From Dehalococcoidia bacterium (GTDB lineage Bacteria; Chloroflexota; Dehalococcoidia; UBA2247; RBG-13-53-26), in contig JAUCPZ010000096.1 in assembly GCA_030372995.1 (NCBI GenBank), positions 1 to 36,018 of the forward strand: DNA of 36,018 nucleotides, given 5' to 3'. Both the position numbers and the translations under genes were made by a program. The notes beneath the pieces were generated by a model, which did no database searches, was not told the DNA's origin, and saw only the letters and a program-made list of their open reading frames with translations. Shown one piece after another: positions 16,199 to 25,307 of this stretch; position 1 is the first letter of the stretch; each line of letters begins with the position of its first letter.

Positions 16199-16525
16199 TA
16201 TTTCGGTCCGTATGACTTCCTGGAGTGAATGCAGATCAAAGTACCCCGATATCCGCGGCTTTCCATTGATCAGCAGCAAAGGCAGGACAAGCTCGCCGGT
16301 CTTCAGTCGCTCGCCTATCGCGGCCAACGGCCCGGCCTTTACAGCATCGAGGCCTACGCATTCAAGCTTCACTTCGCTCCCAAAGAGCTGGCGCAGGACG
16401 GCAACGGTCGACTTGAAGATCTCGGGTGAGGAGAGGTCCAGGCCACAACGCGCCTCGCACCTGGGGCTGCGGGCGTCATAGACTACCGTGACTATTATTC
16501 TCGGCTGGCGCCTAGTTCCTGACAT
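16181..16525 (-). CDS. Small thioredoxin/glutaredoxin-like protein, function unknown
   Basis: A 114-residue protein with a beta-strand start (RIIVTVVYDA), a CEARC cysteine pair, and a C-terminal half (LPLLLINGKPRISGYFD followed by a helix) that resembles the cis-Pro strand and last helix of thioredoxin-fold proteins. I cannot name a family. ATG 16523-16525 (MSGTRRQPR) has AAGAGG upstream and starts 20 nt after the activase gene; the frame is open back to 16585, which would overlap that gene. The tight coupling suggests a redox role next to the activase, which is inference. Confidence 0.55.
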   Translation of the reverse strand: MSGTRRQPRIIVTVVYDARSPRCEARCGLDLSSPEIFKSTVAVLRQLFGSEVKLECVGLDAVKAGPLAAIGERLKTGELVLPLLLINGKPRISGYFDLHSLQEVIRTEIEMAAS

Positions 16526-16545
16526 CCGTCCGCAGCCTCTTAAGA

Positions 16546-17529
16546 CTACACCGCCACGCTGCGGGGCGCGGGCTTCTGCTCCCACATGTCACAGCGGCCT
16601 CCGCACCGCGCGATGACCTGACTGGCCAGTGATATCTCGGCCATCTCACAGAGGTTCGGGCACGCCCGGCATTCGAAGGGCCTGGTGGTGTACTCAGCAT
16701 CACAGACGGCAAAGCCCCTGAATAAGGTCTTGCCTAGCTTCCCCCGCATTTCTTCCAGAACCAGAAGCGCCGCACCGATTGCCCCCATCGCCTCGTGATG
16801 GGGAGGTACAATCACTTCCTCCGTTTCCAGCGCTTCCTTGAAAGCTCTTACCATGCCGAGGTTGAAGGCCACCCCGCCCTGAAATGCGATCGGCGCCTGC
16901 AACTCCCTGCCCAGTCCCACGTTGCCAAGATAGTTGCGCGCCAGCGCCTGGCACAGCCCGTAGATGATATCCTCGATGCGATGCCCCATTTGCTGCTTCT
17001 GGATCATGTCGGACTCGGCGAACACGGTGCACTTCCCCCCGATGCGAACCGGGCTCCGGCTCCGCACGGCGCGCTCACCGAAGTCTTCGATGGGGATGTT
17101 CAGCCGCATAGCCTGATGATCCAGGAAGCTTCCTGTTCCGGCAGCACACACAGTATTCATGCCGAAATCGGCTACCACGCCATTCCTGAGGAGAATGATC
17201 TTGCTATCCTGCCCGCCAATCTCGATAATGGTCCGCACCTGTGGAACAAACCGGCTGGTGGCGATCACCTGGCTCGTGATCTCATTCTTGATAACATCAC
17301 CACCTACTATGGCAGCTGCCAGATAGCGCCCGCTGCCCGTCGCGCCAACGCCACTGATCTTACCGTTCCTCGGCAGCTTCGCCCGAAGCCTCTTCAGTCC
17401 TTCCTGTATGGCCCATATCGGCTTGCCCTGTGTTCGCAGATAGATGGAGTCGAAGAAACGGCCGGCATCGTCAACCAAGGCCAGTTTGGCCGTAACAGAC
17501 CCGATGTCCACACCGAGATAGAGGTTCAT
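16546..17529 (-). CDS. BadF/BadG/HgdC-type ATPase (acyl-CoA dehydratase/benzoyl-CoA reductase activase-like)
   Basis: An ASKHA-fold ATPase of the type that injects an electron into 2-hydroxyacyl-CoA dehydratases or benzoyl-CoA reductases. The phosphate-binding GVDIGSVTAK, IIEIGGQDSK, the Cys of NTVCAAGTGS (about Cys128) and the Cys of GGKCTVFAESD (about Cys167), which bridge the 4Fe-4S cluster between subunits in HgdC, are all present. At 327 residues it is about 65 longer than HgdC; the extension holds CRACPNLC and a CGGRC motif. In large activase-dehydratase fusion proteins this Cys motif connects to the next domain, which is absent here. No dehydratase or reductase subunit is nearby. ATG 17527-17529 follows AAGGG. 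Confidence 0.88.
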   Translation of the reverse strand: MNLYLGVDIGSVTAKLALVDDAGRFFDSIYLRTQGKPIWAIQEGLKRLRAKLPRNGKISGVGATGSGRYLAAAIVGGDVIKNEITSQVIATSRFVPQVRTIIEIGGQDSKIILLRNGVVADFGMNTVCAAGTGSFLDHQAMRLNIPIEDFGERAVRSRSPVRIGGKCTVFAESDMIQKQQMGHRIEDIIYGLCQALARNYLGNVGLGRELQAPIAFQGGVAFNLGMVRAFKEALETEEVIVPPHHEAMGAIGAALLVLEEMRGKLGKTLFRGFAVCDAEYTTRPFECRACPNLCEMAEISLASQVIARCGGRCDMWEQKPAPRSVAV

Positions 17530-17574
17530 GCTGTGCAGCCCTTGATCAGGAGGCACCACAACCCGTCTAGAAAT

Positions 17575-17603
17575 AGCACACTGAGGCTGAGCCTCAGTGT
17601 GCT
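17575..17603 (-). other. Perfect 13-bp hairpin upstream of the activase gene
   Basis: AGCACACTGAGGC (17575-17587) and GCCTCAGTGTGCT (17591-17603) are exact inverted repeats around 3 nt. On the minus strand the hairpin is followed by ATTTCT. It lies between the zinc-ribbon gene and ATG 17529. It may be a terminator for the former or a structured leader for the latter. Confidence 0.55.
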
Positions 17604-17747
17604 CGAAAGTCATTGCGGGTGACTATCGGTTTTGGCTGTCTGGCGCTGGCTCCCAATGCACGGAAAATGCGTTATGCCACTTCGCGACGGATACCCCTAA
17701 CGATGACTTGGCAACCGCTGTCAATTGCCCAACTGGGTCCCTACGCG

Positions 17748-17987
17748 TCAATGCTCGACCTTGACTCCCTTTGATTCTACCGGGTCCAGCTTCCAGATCT
17801 TCTCCACCGCAGCATCGACGTAGTAGTCGATAGTCTTGCCGCAATCGACGCACCTTGCCGTTATCCTGCCGGCATACCCACTAGCGGCGGTACCCAGCAG
17901 CAATCCTCCCTGAGTGGCGTAGCAGTCAGGGCAAGTCCCTACAATATGCACGCTCCCTGTACCGCAAGCAAGCCAGCGCATTATCAT
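17748..17987 (-). CDS. Small zinc-ribbon protein
   Basis: A 79-residue protein with two CxxC knuckles (TCPDC and RCVDC) about 30 residues apart, consistent with a single zinc ribbon. The C-terminal helix (DAAVEKIWKLDP) is amphipathic. The function is unknown. The start is well supported: AAGGAGGT (17996-18003) lies 8 nt before ATG 17985-17987. The much longer frame to 18173 has no family similarity and is rejected. It may bind nucleic acid or a protein partner, but nothing in the sequence settles this. Confidence 0.7.
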   Translation of the reverse strand: MIMRWLACGTGSVHIVGTCPDCYATQGGLLLGTAASGYAGRITARCVDCGKTIDYYVDAAVEKIWKLDPVESKGVKVEH

Positions 17988-18248
17988 GGTCTGCAACCTC
18001 CTTCCAGATCCTCTTAGAGTCCTCAGTTGTCCTAATGATATTCCGAGGTTTACCGCGTGACAAGCCCCTGTCCAGTTGCGTCGAGCATTCGAGAGGAGCT
18101 GGTTGTGTTGATGGGGAATCCGATTACGAGGCAGCCAAGAGGCACGTGGCAAGACTGCAAAGGCGCGGAGCAACCCGACCCTTCCTGTTGAACTTGTCGT
18201 CAGGCAGAGCGAGATTCCATCTGATCAGTCCGCGAGGGCCCTCACGCA

Positions 18249-19109
18249 TCAGCCAGCCGTGCCGGAACCGAGTCTCTCTAAGGCTCTCTGGGCAGCGTGA
18301 CGGACAGGTTCCTGCTTGTCATTCAGAGCCTCGGTTATGGGTCCCACTGCCCGCGCATCCCCGATTTGCGCCAGGACCTCGATGGCCTTCTGTCTCACCC
18401 AGACCTTCTTGCCCGGCTGGTTTGCCTTACCCGTCTGCAGACTTATCCACCCCCCATCCTTAAGCGCCGCCACAAGCGCATCCACGGCGGCTTGCCCACC
18501 GATCTTGCCGAGCGCCTCCACAACCCGGTAGCGCACTATAGCGCTCTCGTCGCGCAGGGATTGCGTCAGCAGTGCCACTGCCGTATCAGACCCGATCTCT
18601 CCCAGCGCTGACACCGCAGCTCCCCGGACATCCTTGTCCTCATCCTTCAATGCCTGCGACAAGCCTTCAATGACCTCACTGCCGCCTATCTGGCCAAGCG
18701 ATGTTGCGGCAGCCTGCCGGACGAAACAGTCCTGGTCCTTCAGGGCAGGCAGGAGATACTCAATTCCTGCCTTGTGTCGTATCTTGCCCAGGGCTGAAGC
18801 CGCCTCATCGCGTTCAAGCGACCTGTTGCTCTTCAGGTTCGCTGCCACCACCTCCACCGCCCTTGGATCGCCTCCCAAATTGCCAATGGCTTCGGCGGCC
18901 GCGTCGCGCACTTCTCTCTTGGGATCTTTGAGCGCAGCGACGAGCGGCTCGATGGCCGCCGTGTCACCTAGTTCGCCCAACGCTCGGGCAGCGTCTCTTC
19001 TTAGATAGACATTGCGCTTGTTGCCAAGGGCCCCAAATAGAGCCGGCAGGTCTCTCTTCGCCTTCATTTCTTCGACGTTTATCTTGAGTATGGAATCGAG
19101 TAGCCCCAT
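18249..19109 (-). CDS. HEAT-repeat (PBS-lyase-type) protein
   Basis: A 286-residue alpha-helical solenoid made of about eight HEAT-like repeats, each ending in motifs such as AARALGELGDTAAIEPLVAA and carrying the VRxxAAxALGxIG signature. It has no signal peptide or membrane segment. Such proteins act as binding scaffolds; the partner is unknown and no catalytic motif is visible. The longest break in repeat spacing is around residues 220-240 (DGGWISLQTGKANQPGK). ATG 19107-19109 follows GGAGGC, and a good promoter lies 57 nt upstream. It appears to be transcribed alone; 261 nt separate it from the zinc-ribbon gene. Confidence 0.85.
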   Translation of the reverse strand: MGLLDSILKINVEEMKAKRDLPALFGALGNKRNVYLRRDAARALGELGDTAAIEPLVAALKDPKREVRDAAAEAIGNLGGDPRAVEVVAANLKSNRSLERDEAASALGKIRHKAGIEYLLPALKDQDCFVRQAAATSLGQIGGSEVIEGLSQALKDEDKDVRGAAVSALGEIGSDTAVALLTQSLRDESAIVRYRVVEALGKIGGQAAVDALVAALKDGGWISLQTGKANQPGKKVWVRQKAIEVLAQIGDARAVGPITEALNDKQEPVRHAAQRALERLGSGTAG

Positions 19110-19165
19110 CTGCTTGCCTCCGGTCGCCTCGCCCTCCGCGCTGTGAGCTTCAGTGATTCCGCGAG

Positions 19166-19194
19166 ATTATAGCAGCCAGTGGCAACCTCCTCAA
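19166..19194 (-). promoter_or_regulatory. Promoter of the HEAT-repeat gene
   Basis: The minus strand has TTGAGG (19189-19194), a 17-bp spacer and a perfect TATAAT (19166-19171). The start would be near 19159, leaving a leader of about 50 nt. Confidence 0.65.
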
Positions 19195-19541
19195 CTCCAA
19201 GACATTCAAGCCGTCTTCCATGGCGCAGATCCTTGCATTGGCAGGTTGACGTGGCCGAGGGCGGTCGGCTACCATTCATTACGCAAAGCTAGGTACAAGA
19301 AGAAAGATGGCGGTCGGATCGGGCCGTGGGATGGTTGCACATCGGTGCTTTGATCCACCCCGCTCCCACCCGAGGTAGAGGTAATCAGAGATTCCCACTC
19401 GTAGAGTCCACACCCCTCGAGCCGCGAAGTTGCTGATGCTGCTGTTGACCGCGCCTGCGGACTTTCACGTCCGCCGTGTATCTGTGCGTCACCAACAAGC
19501 CGCGCTGAAGTCCTCTGCCACAGCGGAAAGGAGTCCTCGAA
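19195..19541. other. Intergenic region before mscS
   Basis: No gene is recognised. The only plus-strand promoter candidate is TTGACG (19246-19251) with TACCAT (19270-19275) at 18-bp spacing, which would leave a leader of about 260 nt before the MscS gene. Short frames on either strand have no ribosome binding site or recognisable family. Confidence 0.4.
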
Positions 19542-20915
19542 ATGGATGAGTTCCTGAGGGAGGTCAGCGAGAACGCAGTACTCCGGGTGGTGGTGCCCGT
19601 CGGAGTACTGGTGGTGGTTACCGGCTTGGCGCTCCTGGTGAGAATGATCATCTACAGGCGCCTGCACCAGTGGTCAGCCAAGACGGAGACGGAGTGGGAT
19701 GACATCATAATCCACTCGACCCGCCTTGCCTCGCTGCTGTGGTGTTTCTTCCTGGGAATCTTCGCCGCCGTGCATCTGGCAGTAGTCCCTGAATCATGGG
19801 AGGAGCATGTCGCCAGCATATCGCCCATTCTCCTGATCGTCATGGGTATCTACACCGGCGTTATCATCATACGGGTGTTCATAGACTGGTACATCGTCGT
19901 GGTGGCCTCAAAGACGGCTAGTCCGCTGGATGACATGATCATGGGCGCCATGAAGTGGGTTGTTCCCGTCGTCGCCTTCTTTCTGGGGCTGGTACTGGTC
20001 CTGGACCTGCTGGAAATACATACCCTCGAGACCAAGGTACTCCCGCCTGTGAAGAGCTGGCTCAGAGCCCATGGGCCGTCCCTCGCTCTCCTCTTCGGGA
20101 TCGGCCTGGCACTGGTTCTGGCCGCCACGGCTACCATTCCGAAGATCATCGAAAGGTCAGTTCAGAGATCCCGCGGTGACCAGACCCCGGAGGAGGTCAA
20201 GAAAAGGGCGGAGACTTTGTCCGGCGTGCTGGTGGCTTCACTGCAGGCCGTTATCCTCGCTGTGATCTTCTTCATGATGCTCAGTGAGATAGGCCTCAAC
20301 ATTGCGCCGATGATCGCCGGGGTGGGCGTGGTGGGAATCGCCATTGGTTTCGGCGCCCAGAGCCTGGTGAAGGACATCATTGCCGGGCTGTTCATCCTTC
20401 TGGAAAACCAGTACCGCAAGGGCGACGTCGTCAGGATCGCCGGCACGTCCGGCCTGGTGGAGGACATCAACCTGAGGAGAACGCTGCTGAGGGACCTGGA
20501 TGGGATCGTCCATTCTGTTCCAAACGGCGAGATCAGCGTATCGAGCAACTTCACCAAGAGCTATTCAAGAGTGAACCTGAACATAAGCGTCGGCTACAAC
20601 GAAGATCTTGACCGGGTCATAGCCGTTATCAACCGTGTGGGGAAGGAATTGGCTGAGGATCCGGCATGGTCAGCCCAGATACTGAAGCCGCCCCAGGTGC
20701 TGCGCGTGGACAATCTGGGAGACTCAGGCATCGAGATCAAGGTCACCGGGGACACGAAGCCCATACAGCAATGGGCCGTGACAGGGGAATTGCGGTTGAG
20801 AATCAAGAAGGCGTTCGATCAGGAGGGGATCGAGATACCGTGGCCTCACACGAAGGTCTACTTTGGGAATGCGCTGGACGTCTCTGCCCTGCAGAACCCA
20901 AAGAAGAAGGCTTAA
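19542..20915 (+). CDS. MscS-family mechanosensitive channel
   Basis: A small-conductance mechanosensitive channel family membrane protein of 457 residues that would release solutes on hypo-osmotic shock. About six hydrophobic segments precede the pore: near 12-35, 60-80, 92-115, 130-153, 178-200 and 225-250. The pore helix reads GVGVVGIAIGFGAQSLVKDIIAG (about 258-280) with the Gly/Ala packing pattern of MscS TM3. The soluble vestibule follows, including QYRKGDVVRI and VHSVPNGEI. The longer membrane part compared with E. coli MscS (286 residues) places it among the larger MscS homologues. The start ATG 19542 has AAAGGAG upstream. No operon partner is evident. Confidence 0.92.
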   Translation: MDEFLREVSENAVLRVVVPVGVLVVVTGLALLVRMIIYRRLHQWSAKTETEWDDIIIHSTRLASLLWCFFLGIFAAVHLAVVPESWEEHVASISPILLIVMGIYTGVIIIRVFIDWYIVVVASKTASPLDDMIMGAMKWVVPVVAFFLGLVLVLDLLEIHTLETKVLPPVKSWLRAHGPSLALLFGIGLALVLAATATIPKIIERSVQRSRGDQTPEEVKKRAETLSGVLVASLQAVILAVIFFMMLSEIGLNIAPMIAGVGVVGIAIGFGAQSLVKDIIAGLFILLENQYRKGDVVRIAGTSGLVEDINLRRTLLRDLDGIVHSVPNGEISVSSNFTKSYSRVNLNISVGYNEDLDRVIAVINRVGKELAEDPAWSAQILKPPQVLRVDNLGDSGIEIKVTGDTKPIQQWAVTGELRLRIKKAFDQEGIEIPWPHTKVYFGNALDVSALQNPKKKA

Positions 20916-21082
20916 GAGCCAGCTCACTCGTTCCTCAGAGCAGTGCGTTCCAGACAATACCGTAGATTAGCAGCTTCACGGTATCTTCCCATTCGAGTGA
21001 ACGCCGCCTCTTCATGAGGGTCTGCCTGAGACAGGCAGAGCGCTATCCCAGCGACATGACTGGCAATTCGTGATTGGCAGCT

Positions 21083-21111
21083 TTGACCCTGCCCTGTGCC
21101 GATGTTAGAAT
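21083..21111 (+). promoter_or_regulatory. Promoter of the Tes-like radical SAM gene
   Basis: TTGACC (21083-21088) and TAGAAT (21106-21111) are 17 bp apart, and the -10 is TG-extended (TGT at 21103-21105). The predicted start near 21118 leaves a 56-nt leader before ATG 21174. It is one of the best promoter matches in the window. Confidence 0.75.
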
Positions 21112-21173
21112 CGTAACGGCCACGAGGCAATTGGTGTTACTCCTCTTATTCCACGTGGCTGTAGGGGTGTTTG

Positions 21174-22700
21174 ATGCAGCTATTGAAGAGAACTACATCG
21201 GTCTGTCCTGAGGACATGAGATTCCTGGACGCGGAACTCTGGGAGGTCGATGGCCAGGTGATCATGAAGAAGACCTGCCCCGAGCATGGCAGCTTCGAGG
21301 ACCTCTACTGGAGCGACTATGAGGAGTACGTCAGAGCGGAGAAGTTCCGGGACGACGGTACCGGACTGTCCAAACCCAGGCAGTCCAAGCTCGGTTGTCC
21401 GCTTGACTGCGGGCCATGTCAGAAGCATCTGACGCACACCACCTTGCTTATGATCGATCTGACCAACCGCTGCAATCTCAAGTGCCCGGTCTGCTTTGCT
21501 TCCGCTCAATCGGCGGCCTACGTTTACGAGCCGACGATGGACCAGATAAGAGCAATCGTAGAGTACGCCAAGGAGATGAACGAGCCCAATATCGTTCAAG
21601 GCATACTCAACAGTGGCGGTGAACCTACCGTGAGGGAAGACCTGTTCGACATATTGAAGATGGAAAAGGACCTGGGCGTTGACTACGTGGTCGTCGCGAC
21701 AAACGGCTTGAGGCTGGCCGAAGACATCGAGTACTTGAAGAGGCTGCGCGATCTTGAGGTTTACATATATCTGCAGTTCGATGGTGTCACCTCCGAGCCC
21801 TACCAGAAGACGCGGGGGCGTGATCTGTGGCCAGTGAAGCAGAAGGTCATCGAGAACGCCAGGAAGATAGGCTACAACAGGGTCATTCTGGTGCCCACCA
21901 TCGTCAAGGGAGTCAATGACGGACAGATAGGCGACATGATGCGTTACCTCGCCCACAATTCCGATGTGATCCGGCACATCGTCTTCCAGCCGGTCAGTTT
22001 CTCAGGCAGGATCGACCGCGCCAAGCTCAAGGAGATGAGGATAACCACCCCTGACGTGATGCGTCTCTTCGAGGAGCAGACGAAGGGAGAGATCCGGAAG
22101 AGCGACTTCTTCACGCTGCCGATGAGCCAGACCTTAGCGAAGATGGTGACCAAAGGTGGAAGGCATCGCGATTTCTGCGTTCATCCCCATTGCGGTGTGA
22201 TAGCTCTGGTCGCACTGGAGAAAGGCAGGTTCGTCCCCATAAACCGCTTCATAGACAACGAAAAGCTGTATTTCAGGATGAGACGCGCTTTCGAACAGAA
22301 GAAGTCCCGCCCGGCCATAATGTGGGACTTGGTTACCGGCTTCATGATGTACGTCAGACCGGGCTTTTGGCTGAGGCTGTTTCCGTTGTTGAAAACGAGG
22401 AGCTACAAGTCGGGGCGCGTGCTGGTCGACGACTGGATGCGCAACAACTGGATCACCATCGGCATCATGCAGTTCATGGACCCATACAATTTCGATGTGG
22501 AGCGGGTGCAGCGCTGCTGTCTGCACTACGGCGTTCCGGACAAGGACCACAAGGCCCGGCTGATACCCTTCTGCGCTATGAACAACCTCCACCGGCAGTC
22601 GGTTGAGAGAGAGTTCTCGACCACCGCCAGGGCTCAACCACCCGCAGAGTTAATCAAAGGCAAGACCTCTGGGCCCAAGCAGCCCATCAGCGTGAAGTAG
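21174..22700 (+). CDS. Radical SAM protein resembling MJ0619/tetraether synthase (Tes)
   Basis: A 508-residue multi-cluster radical SAM protein. The radical SAM motif CNLKCPVC is at residues 100-107. Before it lie the N-terminal Cys segments KTCPEHGSFEDLYWSDYEE and GCPLDCGPC; after it come the SAM-binding SGGEPTVREDL, then CVHPHCG and a C-terminal CC...FCAMN set. This arrangement matches what I remember of archaeal MJ0619, first proposed as a pterin methyltransferase and later shown to join lipid chains into tetraethers using several Fe-S clusters. A lipid-coupling role here is inference by homology; a related methylase role is possible. ATG 21174 follows TAGGGGTG. It is a single-gene unit with its own promoter. 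Confidence 0.8.
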   Translation: MQLLKRTTSVCPEDMRFLDAELWEVDGQVIMKKTCPEHGSFEDLYWSDYEEYVRAEKFRDDGTGLSKPRQSKLGCPLDCGPCQKHLTHTTLLMIDLTNRCNLKCPVCFASAQSAAYVYEPTMDQIRAIVEYAKEMNEPNIVQGILNSGGEPTVREDLFDILKMEKDLGVDYVVVATNGLRLAEDIEYLKRLRDLEVYIYLQFDGVTSEPYQKTRGRDLWPVKQKVIENARKIGYNRVILVPTIVKGVNDGQIGDMMRYLAHNSDVIRHIVFQPVSFSGRIDRAKLKEMRITTPDVMRLFEEQTKGEIRKSDFFTLPMSQTLAKMVTKGGRHRDFCVHPHCGVIALVALEKGRFVPINRFIDNEKLYFRMRRAFEQKKSRPAIMWDLVTGFMMYVRPGFWLRLFPLLKTRSYKSGRVLVDDWMRNNWITIGIMQFMDPYNFDVERVQRCCLHYGVPDKDHKARLIPFCAMNNLHRQSVEREFSTTARAQPPAELIKGKTSGPKQPISVK

Positions 22701-23134
22701 CCACTGGCTCCTGCTCACCATGATCTGCTGTTGCGGGAACCGGGACATCTGACTCTCTGGTGGTACCAGCACGGCTCGCATGACGGGCGCGGCTGAGCCC
22801 CAGCCACTCATCTGTCACCATCGCCCTGCCTGACTAACCATTGGCTGCCTCACTCATCCTCATTCGGTTAACCAGTCTCTGTCATGGTTTTGTTATTGTC
22901 AGCTAATTGCCCGAGATGATTTTGTAATGCTGGCGATCAGCGAAGAGACTTTTGAGTGACACCCGGTGTCTAGAATTGGAGTTGGCAGGCAGGTATGACG
23001 GGGGGTGCAATCACGACACGGGCGACCCCCCCTCTTGCGGACCAGATCGGCATTGAACTTTCCCGATCGGGCGCGGGGCGCTGCCAGCACGCGGCAAGAC
23101 GTTGAGCATTTCTTGATCGAGGAGGCACGGGCAA
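22701..23134. other. Intergenic region before the chemotaxis cluster
   Basis: No gene or tRNA is recognised in these 434 nt. A perfect 13-nt palindrome, GACACCCGGTGTC (22958-22970), lies between TTGAGT (22952-22957) and TAGAAT (22971-22976). The 13-bp spacing is too short for a normal sigma-70 promoter, but the palindrome could be an operator overlapping a -10. No sigma-28-type (TAAA-N-GCCGATAA) flagellar promoter was seen. Confidence 0.4.
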
Positions 23135-25219
23135 GTGTGGAACTTGATGACATCTGTAGCGAAGCGCTTAAGGACTGGTCTTCTATTCAAGATGTGGCTT
23201 CTCTGCCTGGCAGTGACCTTTCTCTATGATATGTACTTCGTCTACTACGCCCTGCCAGGATTCCAGACGCGTGTATTCGACCACAAGCGAGAGCAAGCAC
23301 AGTGCGGATCGCAGGTGGCACTCGGTGTGCTGAACTCCCACTACGCCCTAGAGACAGCGGGCATCTTGACAACGGGCGAGGCCCAATCCCGCGCGCTGGC
23401 TGAGCTAAACAGTCTGCGCTATGGAGAGGACGACGAAGGCACTTTCTGGGTCAGCGATTATCGACCAGTGCTGCTCGTTGATCCGACAGCTCCTGCACTG
23501 GTCAACACCAACGTGTCTTCCATCACCGATGCAGATGGAGAGTCGATCTTCTTGAGAATGGCAGACATCTGCAGGAATGAAGGAGGTGGCTTCTACCAGT
23601 TCCGGTGGGAATACGGTGGCGAAGCGCGGAACAAGCTCTCCTACGTCGCCGCCTTTGAGCCATGGGGGTGGGTGGTCGGCACAGGGGTCTATACGGATGA
23701 TATCATGGCGGAGTATGCGCCGTTTCGGAACACGGTGGGGATTGCTTTTGGCATTATCGGCTTCATTTCGCTCCTCTTCTTCTGGGTAGTCTCACATTTC
23801 ATTCTGAGTAAGCCGCTGAACTCACTGGTGAAGACCTCTGAGGCTCTCGCCGTTGGTGACGTGAACCAGACGATCGATGTCAAGTCGAACGACGAGATCG
23901 GCAGGTTGGCAGCATCGCAATCCAAGGTCATCGATTACATGAGAGAGATGTCTGGGATCGCCGCCAAGGTGGCCGACGGAAACCTTGCCGTGGAGGTGAA
24001 ACCGCTGTCAGAGAGAGACGCCTTCGGGAATGCTTTCTTGCAGTTGGTAGAGCGCCAGAGAGACTTGATCGGAAAGGTCAAAGCGGTGGCAGCCAATGTC
24101 TCAGAGGCGAGCAGGCAGTTGACCAAGGCTTCGGAACAGACTGCCCAGGCCACCCAACAGATAGCCACCACCATACAGCAGGTAGCAAGGGGTACGGCCG
24201 AGCAATCGAATGCTCTGCAACAGACGGCGAACAGCGTCGAGCAGCTCTCCGGTGCCATCGGCCAGATAGCTTCGGGATCCCAGGAACAGGCTGAGGGGGT
24301 GAACAGGGCCACCGAGATAGTGAAGAGGGTTTCTGGCGCCATTTCCGAGGTGTCGAGCAACGCCCGGGTGGGCATGGAGGCCTGGCAGAACACCGCATTG
24401 TCCGCAGCCGAGGGCGCACGCATGACCCACGAGACTGTCTCCGGGATGGACAAGGTGAAAAGGGCCATGGACCTCGTATCGGTGAGGGTGACCGACCTTG
24501 GAGAGAGGTCAGGAGAGATAGGCAAGATAGTGGCTACGATAGACGACATTGCCTCCCAAACCAACCTCCTGGCGCTGAACGCAGCGATCGAAGCAGCCAG
24601 AGCCGGAGAACAGGGAAGAGGCTTTGCCGTCGTGGCGGACGAGGTGAGGAAGCTTGCAGAGAGGTCCTCTCTGGCCACCAAGGAGATCGCGACAATTGTG
24701 CATGGCATACAAACCGGCGTGGCCGAGGCGGTCAGCGCAATGCATCAGGGCAGCAAGGACGTGGAGGTGGGGTACAAGCTGGCCACGGACGCGGGTGGCG
24801 CTTTAGACAACATCCTGGAGAGGTCGCGGAGCGTGGCCAAACAAGTGGAGCGCATATCGATTGCGGCGCAGGACTTGCAGAGCCTCAGCAGTGAAATGGT
24901 GGAGGCCATTGACCGCATCAACCGCATAGTCGAGCAGAACGCAGCGGCCACAGAGCAGATGAGTCAGAGTTCCGGGATCGTCTCCAAATCGGTTGAGGCA
25001 ACAGCCAGTGTAGCCGAGGAGAACAGCGCGGCATCGCAACAGGTATCGGCCTCTGTAGAGGAGATGTCAGCACAGGTGGAGGAGACGCTAGCGGCGGCGC
25101 AGTCTCTGGCAGATATGTCCGAGGAGATGGAGAGAGCAGTATCCGTATTCAAGATCGGCGACTCTGAGAATGGCGAGAATCGAAACCATCAGAAGCGTAC
25201 GCCTGCCAGACGGGTGTGA
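23135..25219 (+). CDS. Methyl-accepting chemotaxis protein 1 (Cache-HAMP-signal)
   Basis: A 694-residue chemoreceptor. It has TM1 (about 17-40), an extracytoplasmic single-Cache-like domain (about 45-195, with [13 protein letters not shown] and [13 protein letters not shown]), TM2 (about 198-222), HAMP (about 223-275) and a long coiled-coil signalling domain. The highly conserved hairpin tip [20 protein letters not shown] lies near residues 475-500 and contacts CheA and CheW. There is no C-terminal NWETF-type CheR/CheB tether. The GTG start (23135) is supported by GAGGAGG at 23118-23124; an in-frame ATG at 23147 is an alternative. The ligand is unknown; single-Cache domains often bind small organic acids. 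It is a tandem paralogue of the next gene. Confidence 0.92.
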   Translation: MWNLMTSVAKRLRTGLLFKMWLLCLAVTFLYDMYFVYYALPGFQTRVFDHKREQAQCGSQVALGVLNSHYALETAGILTTGEAQSRALAELNSLRYGEDDEGTFWVSDYRPVLLVDPTAPALVNTNVSSITDADGESIFLRMADICRNEGGGFYQFRWEYGGEARNKLSYVAAFEPWGWVVGTGVYTDDIMAEYAPFRNTVGIAFGIIGFISLLFFWVVSHFILSKPLNSLVKTSEALAVGDVNQTIDVKSNDEIGRLAASQSKVIDYMREMSGIAAKVADGNLAVEVKPLSERDAFGNAFLQLVERQRDLIGKVKAVAANVSEASRQLTKASEQTAQATQQIATTIQQVARGTAEQSNALQQTANSVEQLSGAIGQIASGSQEQAEGVNRATEIVKRVSGAISEVSSNARVGMEAWQNTALSAAEGARMTHETVSGMDKVKRAMDLVSVRVTDLGERSGEIGKIVATIDDIASQTNLLALNAAIEAARAGEQGRGFAVVADEVRKLAERSSLATKEIATIVHGIQTGVAEAVSAMHQGSKDVEVGYKLATDAGGALDNILERSRSVAKQVERISIAAQDLQSLSSEMVEAIDRINRIVEQNAAATEQMSQSSGIVSKSVEATASVAEENSAASQQVSASVEEMSAQVEETLAAAQSLADMSEEMERAVSVFKIGDSENGENRNHQKRTPARRV

Positions 25220-25307
25220 CGCCGCATAGGGACACGAGACCCGTGTTCATGCTGTCGTGGCGCGAGGGTCGGTCTGTGTCCGCGTCCGCATCGGAGGAGC
25301 GATTGTG

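Noticed and set aside
17719-17724. Perfect minus-strand TTGACA upstream of the activase gene
   Set aside because: No acceptable -10 at 16-18 bp was found (TTAGGG or GTTAGG), so I did not call a promoter.
17988-18173. N-terminal extension of the zinc-ribbon frame
   Set aside because: The strong AAGGAGGT site 8 nt before ATG 17987 defines the start; the upstream part has no family features.
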